In this document: positions 42,086-46,035 of the stretch, piece after piece
How the letters are laid out: the number at the start of each line of letters is the position of its first letter
Numbering within the stretch: position 1 is the first letter of the stretch
NCBI GenBank assembly: GCA_026398535.1
Contig: JAPLSQ010000085.1
Span: forward strand, 1-46,035
Direction of reading: 5' to 3'
DNA from: Candidatus Sumerlaeota bacterium
GTDB lineage: Bacteria; Sumerlaeota; Sumerlaeia; Sumerlaeales; Sumerlaeaceae
Length of the DNA: 46,035 nucleotides
Translations under genes and position numbers: made by a program
Notes under the pieces: model-generated
Told to the model about the DNA's origin: nothing
Database searches by the model: none
The model's input: only the letters and a program-made list of their open reading frames with translations

Positions 42086-45000
42086 TTGGCCCTGAATACT
42101 GTTTTCGACACATGTGAACCCCGCCCCGATGTTCTGTCGGGCAAGACGAAAGACGAGGACTTCGCGGCAGACCTTGCGAAGGTTATCAGCGGGACGGCGC
42201 CGCCCGAGTATGCCGACCCAGTCACGTTTTTCGCGAACAGTTATCCGACCCGCGGCATGAAGGAATTGCTCAAGGCGATTTGCCAGCGGCTCTCTGGCGT
42301 TGGCGGCGAGGCAGCCTCGGTTATCCGACTCGATACCCAGTACGGCGGCGGCAAGACGCACGGGCTCATCGCGCTTGTTCATGCCGTGCGCGGTCTGAAG
42401 GGTGTTCCGAACATCAGCGAATTTGTCGATCCGAAGTTGCTGCCAAAGGGGGATGTGCGCGTCGCCGCATTCGACGGTGACAACGCCGATCCCGCGAACG
42501 GGTTTCGCCTTGAGGACGATCTTTTCGCATTCACTCCCTGGGGGCAGCTCGCTTATGAACTTGCCGGACGCGATGGCTACGAGCGTGTGCGCCGCAGTGA
42601 TGAAACCAGGTCGGCTCCAGGCGCCGCGACCCTTAAGGAACTCTTCGGCGGCAAGCCGACGCTCATCGTGCTTGACGAGGTCGCGGTTTACTTGCGCAAG
42701 GCTGAGCAGGCCGCGCCCGGGAGTTCCGCGCAGTTCCCGTCGTATGTGCGCGCTCTTATCAAAGCCGTCACGGAGACGCCCAAGGCGGCTCTCGTATACA
42801 CGCTTGCTCTCGGCAAGGATGATGGCGCTGGCGAAGGCCGCGGCGCCCACCGCGAGGAAAACATGCGCGCCTTGGAGGCCTTCGCCGAGGTTGAGGCCGA
42901 GAGCGCCCGTCAATCCACGCAAATCAACCCGACCGAGGACGACGAGACCGCCGATGTGCTTCGCCGCCGCCTTTTTGCCCGGGTGGACACGAAGGCTGCC
43001 AGGCAGGCTGTGGAGGCTTACGCGCATTTGTGGAAGACGAACCGCGACACCATCGCCGAGGAGGCATTTTCCGAGGAGACTCGCGATCAGTTCTTGCGCG
43101 GCTACCCCCTTCACCCTGAATTACTCGAGGTCCTGACCGAAAAGACCTCGACGTTGTCCACGTTCCAGCGCACCCGCGGCATGCTGCGCCTGTTGGCCCG
43201 GACCATCCATCAAATGTGGAAGACGCGCCCCTGCGATGCCTTCGCCATCCATGCGCACCACGTAAGACTTGCCGACGAATCCATACGCAGCGAGATACTC
43301 ACACGTCTGCAGCAGCAGCATCTGGCCCCGCCGCTCAAGGGCGACGTCGAGGCTGTACCGGGAGACGAGAAGGCGCTCGCGGAAGTGCTGGATCAGAAGC
43401 ATTACGCCGGCCAATTGCCAGTCACCACTTACATAGCGCGCACGATTTTCCTTAACACGCTCGCCTACGGAGACGATCTGAAGGGCTTGCCGGCGGACCG
43501 TCTTGTCTTTTCCATGACGTCGCCCGCTTTGGAGCCAGCGTTCATTGAGCAGGCTCGCATGCGCTTCATCATTGAGAGCCTCTATCTTGACGACCGCCCC
43601 GGCGCCCCGATGCGTTTCCAGGTCGAGCCGAACCTCACTCAGATGATACGCCGCCAGATGAGAGCCATTGAAAGCGGCGACGTGCGCGCCGAACTCAACG
43701 CGCGCATTAAGTCCCTCTTCTCGCGCGCCGGGAGCAATTTCGAGCTGATCGAGTTCCCTGCCGGATCGTACGAGGTTCCTGATGAAATTGGCGATGGCCG
43801 CCCCCTCCTCGTTCTTATGAACTACGAGGCGCTCAGCATGACCGGGGAACCGCGCGAGGCGCCGGCCGAGATCGCCAACATCTTCCAGTATAAGGGGACG
43901 GAGCAGAAGTACCGCGAGCTGAGAAACAACCTGGTTTTTCTTGTGGCTGACGCACGCGAGTGCGACAACATGCGCGAGCGCGTGCGACGCCGCATTGCCC
44001 TCAGAGAGCTTCAGAAGTCTGAAAGCCTCTCCAAGCTGGCCGAGTACCAGCAAGCCAAGCTAAAGGCCGAGTACCAGGACTCCGACTTCAAGGCCGCCCA
44101 GTCGATCCTCCTGTGCTATCGTCACCTGTTCTTCCCATCCCACGCGCCATTCCCAGGGGCCACTGTGCCACTCGCCTATACGACCATAGAGGTCACGAAC
44201 CCGAACGACACGCCCGGAGACGGACAGCGTCACCTCCTGCGCATCCTGAGGGAGCAAAAGAAGATCCTCGGCGAGGGGGATGCCCCCGACGCCCCAGCCT
44301 ATGTGCGAGACCAGACACCCCTCAAGGTGAAGGGCGCCATCACCACATTTGAGATGCGCATGGAGTTCAGGCGAGCGCCGAAGCTTTCGATTCTTCTTGG
44401 TGACGCGCCGCTTGTTGCGTGCATCCGCGAGGGCGTCGAGCAAGGTGTTTTTATTTACCGGGAGGGCAATCAAGTATGGGGTCAGGGCGATCCCGCTCCG
44501 TCCGTCCACATATCCGAGAACGCCTTCGCACACACGACGCTTGACGCCAGGAAGAACCATCTCTGGCCCCGCCCCGAACAGTTACAAGTCACGTTCAAGG
44601 CGAATCCGGGGACGATCGCTTCCGGCGCCGCCTCCTCGCTATGCGCGGAGGTCAGTGGCGGCGTGCCGCCTTACCGCTACGTGTCCAGCGTCCCCGGGCT
44701 GTCCGTCGGCGAGACGCCCAACACATCAGTCCTGACGACAGTATCACCTGAATCGTCGCAGGAATACATGGTTGAAGTGACCGACGCACGCGGGCAGACG
44801 CTCAAGGCTGAAGTGGCGGTGCTGGTGTCCGATGGGGAAAAGGCATCTCCTCCAAATCCGCCAAAACCGCTCGTATCGCCGCCCAAACCGCCGGCGCCTG
44901 CCGAATTCAAGGCGGAAGGCTTGCTCGCCCAAGCGCTCACCGAGCTCTTTGACAACATCCGTCAGGCCAGGGTCAAGACAATCCAGAAATTGGTTATCAA

Positions 45001-45322
45001 GTTCTTTGAGATGGGGGCGGCATTCAAGGTGCAGCCGGCGGTCGCCACGCTTCGTGATGTCACTGTCGCCGCTGAAGGTATTGACAGTCTCGAGGTAAAG
45101 TTCCAAGGCCGACTTGACAAGACCAGTGGCGTGAAATCGTTCCTCGACGCCCAGCTTCGGGGCGCCACCGAGTCCCGTTTTGAGGCTGTCTTCACGGTTG
45201 CGTTCAATAACGGCCTTTCGACGGACACTGCCACGACGGAGAAGCTCGGGAAGGACCTGACCAGGTATGGCGCCGGCGAGGCATACATCGAAGCGCATGC
45301 TGCGCCGGTGGAGGAAATATAA
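42086..45322 (+). CDS. DUF499-type AAA+ ATPase with C-terminal Ig-like domain
   Basis: 1078 aa from TTG at 42086 with AGGAG eight bases upstream. The P-loop is DTQYGGGKTHGLIAL (GGGKTH at 87-92) and Walker B PTLIVLDEVAVYL (193-200), the signature of DUF499 ATPases; LHPELLEVLTEK and TFQRTRGMLRLLARTI are further family segments. DUF499 proteins occur in predicted anti-phage loci with DUF1156 methyltransferases, DUF3780 proteins and helicases. Unusually, residues about 831-916 form an Ig/PKD-like sandwich (GGVPPYRYVS, YMVEVTDARG), followed by a Pro-rich hinge (920-948) and a conserved alpha/beta tail. The stop overlaps the next start (TAATG). Likely a motor or sensor in DNA-based defence; role inferred. 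Confidence 0.82.
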   Translation: MALNTVFDTCEPRPDVLSGKTKDEDFAADLAKVISGTAPPEYADPVTFFANSYPTRGMKELLKAICQRLSGVGGEAASVIRLDTQYGGGKTHGLIALVHAVRGLKGVPNISEFVDPKLLPKGDVRVAAFDGDNADPANGFRLEDDLFAFTPWGQLAYELAGRDGYERVRRSDETRSAPGAATLKELFGGKPTLIVLDEVAVYLRKAEQAAPGSSAQFPSYVRALIKAVTETPKAALVYTLALGKDDGAGEGRGAHREENMRALEAFAEVEAESARQSTQINPTEDDETADVLRRRLFARVDTKAARQAVEAYAHLWKTNRDTIAEEAFSEETRDQFLRGYPLHPELLEVLTEKTSTLSTFQRTRGMLRLLARTIHQMWKTRPCDAFAIHAHHVRLADESIRSEILTRLQQQHLAPPLKGDVEAVPGDEKALAEVLDQKHYAGQLPVTTYIARTIFLNTLAYGDDLKGLPADRLVFSMTSPALEPAFIEQARMRFIIESLYLDDRPGAPMRFQVEPNLTQMIRRQMRAIESGDVRAELNARIKSLFSRAGSNFELIEFPAGSYEVPDEIGDGRPLLVLMNYEALSMTGEPREAPAEIANIFQYKGTEQKYRELRNNLVFLVADARECDNMRERVRRRIALRELQKSESLSKLAEYQQAKLKAEYQDSDFKAAQSILLCYRHLFFPSHAPFPGATVPLAYTTIEVTNPNDTPGDGQRHLLRILREQKKILGEGDAPDAPAYVRDQTPLKVKGAITTFEMRMEFRRAPKLSILLGDAPLVACIREGVEQGVFIYREGNQVWGQGDPAPSVHISENAFAHTTLDARKNHLWPRPEQLQVTFKANPGTIASGAASSLCAEVSGGVPPYRYVSSVPGLSVGETPNTSVLTTVSPESSQEYMVEVTDARGQTLKAEVAVLVSDGEKASPPNPPKPLVSPPKPPAPAEFKAEGLLAQALTELFDNIRQARVKTIQKLVIKFFEMGAAFKVQPAVATLRDVTVAAEGIDSLEVKFQGRLDKTSGVKSFLDAQLRGATESRFEAVFTVAFNNGLSTDTATTEKLGKDLTRYGAGEAYIEAHAAPVEEI

Positions 45323-45801
45323 TGCCTGCCGATTCGAAGAGAAAGATTATGTTGAACAAGGCTGCCGAGGTCGTGCCCCGCTATGAACTCCGGGTCTCAG
45401 TGGTCAACACGCGCCGGTGGCGGCTGGAGGTTTGGCAGTTGCCGTCGCCGGCCACGCCGCGCCTTACGACGCCAGAGCACATCGCCAGCCTCAAGGGGCG
45501 CCCCCTTGAGGTGATCGAGCACCGCCTTCTCAAGCGGCTCGCGCGTGCGAAGGTTGAACTGGGCGCTCTGTCTGCCGGCAAACACAAATCCTGGCCCGTC
45601 GATGAGTATCTCGCCCTGCACCTTGGGTTGCTCTTCCGGACGCTGGCGCCCATGAGCAAGCTCGACCGCATCAGGGCAACCGCTGATGCCATCGAAGAGA
45701 TGACCCGCGAGGAGGCAGCCTACTGGCTGGGCATGGTCCTCCACCGCCATTACCCGCGCCGGGTGCTTGCAGCCTTGAGGATGCTTTCAGACGCAGGATA
45801 G
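45322..45801 (+). CDS. Small protein coupled to the DUF499 ATPase
   Basis: 159 aa. The start ATG at 45322 shares one base with the ATPase stop; GAGGAAAT (45311-45318) inside the ATPase gene is its ribosome site, so translation is coupled. No recognised catalytic motif; a beta-rich N-half (YELRVSVVNTRRWRLEVWQL) and a helical, basic C-half (LLFRTLAPMSKLDRI...EEMTREEAAYWLGMVLHRHYPRRVLAALRML). The paired context with DUF499 suggests an obligate partner, perhaps an adaptor. Function unknown. Confidence 0.8.
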   Translation: MPADSKRKIMLNKAAEVVPRYELRVSVVNTRRWRLEVWQLPSPATPRLTTPEHIASLKGRPLEVIEHRLLKRLARAKVELGALSAGKHKSWPVDEYLALHLGLLFRTLAPMSKLDRIRATADAIEEMTREEAAYWLGMVLHRHYPRRVLAALRMLSDAG

Positions 45802-45933
45802 GTCATTGAAAGATATCATAAGAAATCCTGCTATTAGAGCTACGTATATATATATCACTCTTCAGCGGATACTGTACGAATTCGTTACTTTGCGCGCGCC
45901 GCAACGGCGATTTTCAATCTGATTCTCGGATGA
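45802..45933. other. Short spacer with TA-rich tract
   Basis: Includes an alternating TATATATATAT run at 45845-45855 and lower GC than flanking genes. It may carry a promoter for the frame at 45934; no clear box pair is visible. Confidence 0.35.
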
Positions 45934-46035
45934 ATGACAACAACTTATTTTTTAGAATCACCGTGTAAAAACACCACAAAAACGGCCGCTCCCGAAGGCA
46001 TCGCCGTTGACTACGGCCCGGCGGCGTGGACAAAC
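45934..46035 (+). CDS. Probable gene start running off the right edge
   Basis: ATG at 45934 opens MTTTYFLESPCKNTTKTAAPEG and remains open to the last base (34 codons). No strong Shine-Dalgarno precedes it, and the peptide is too short to identify. It directly follows the DUF499 gene pair on the same strand, so it could be the next component of that locus. Confidence 0.4.
   Translation, partial: MTTTYFLESPCKNTTKTAAPEGIAVDYGPAAWTN

Noticed and set aside
42080..44053. Two long minus-strand frames opposite the DUF499 gene
   Set aside because: Shadows of the ATPase; no motifs, and the plus frame has P-loop, Walker B and a ribosome site.
1..46035. CRISPR array or insertion sequence with transposase
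   Set aside because: No regularly spaced repeats and no transposase or integrase motifs were seen; the only repeats are those listed.

Overview
The window looks like a chromosomal segment of a free-living, GC-rich, Gram-negative-type bacterium from a poorly sampled phylum. It carries a class III pseudopilin (6843-7457), pilT, LL-diaminopimelate aminotransferase, a diadenylate cyclase operon, YhaM-type RNase, a NamZ-type muramidase and several large secreted glycosidases. This mix fits PVC-like or candidate phyla such as Sumerlaeota or Hydrogenedentota, but no taxonomic marker is present and the placement is inference only.

Region A (1-15.9 kb) is a polysaccharide-degradation cluster. An alpha-L-rhamnosidase-like enzyme (GH78 type, minus strand, running off the left edge) and a zinc sugar-alcohol dehydrogenase form one operon. 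That operon is bracketed by two direct copies of a 117-bp repeat (1-117 and 3816-3932). Facing away from it are a GH42-like enzyme, a pseudopilin, a multi-CBM six-hairpin glycosidase and a lipoprotein six-hairpin glycosidase. A DeoR-family regulator closes the cluster. A 14-bp sequence (13/14 identical) lies upstream of both the regulator and the dehydrogenase operon and is the best candidate operator.

Region B (16-40 kb) is mostly housekeeping. It holds a three-part methyltransferase; an Lrp/AsnC regulator coupled to an aminotransferase (AlaR-AlaT-like); PilT; an NlpC/P60-like secreted peptidase; DapL; a YhaM exoribonuclease; a NamZ muramidase; another class I aminotransferase; a URO-D-family protein; a STAS protein; and an SRAP protein. 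A minus-strand run follows: HAD hydrolase, CdaA, CdaR, aspartokinase, a deeply conserved unknown protein whose start overlaps the aspartokinase stop, and a membrane-anchored beta-sandwich protein. smc is divergent from this run. Lysine/diaminopimelate synthesis (lysC, dapL), wall turnover (namZ, the NlpC-like protein) and c-di-AMP signalling (cdaA-cdaR) lie close together, which suggests a cell-wall theme.

Region C (40.1-46 kb) follows a tRNA-Val(GAC) gene: a DEAD-box helicase with a repeat-encoded basic tail, then a large DUF499-type AAA+ ATPase, a coupled small unknown protein, and an open frame running off the right edge. This looks like the left part of a tRNA-adjacent defence-type island cut by the window. 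It is the best candidate here for an incompletely described system, notably because the ATPase carries an Ig-like domain near its C-terminus.
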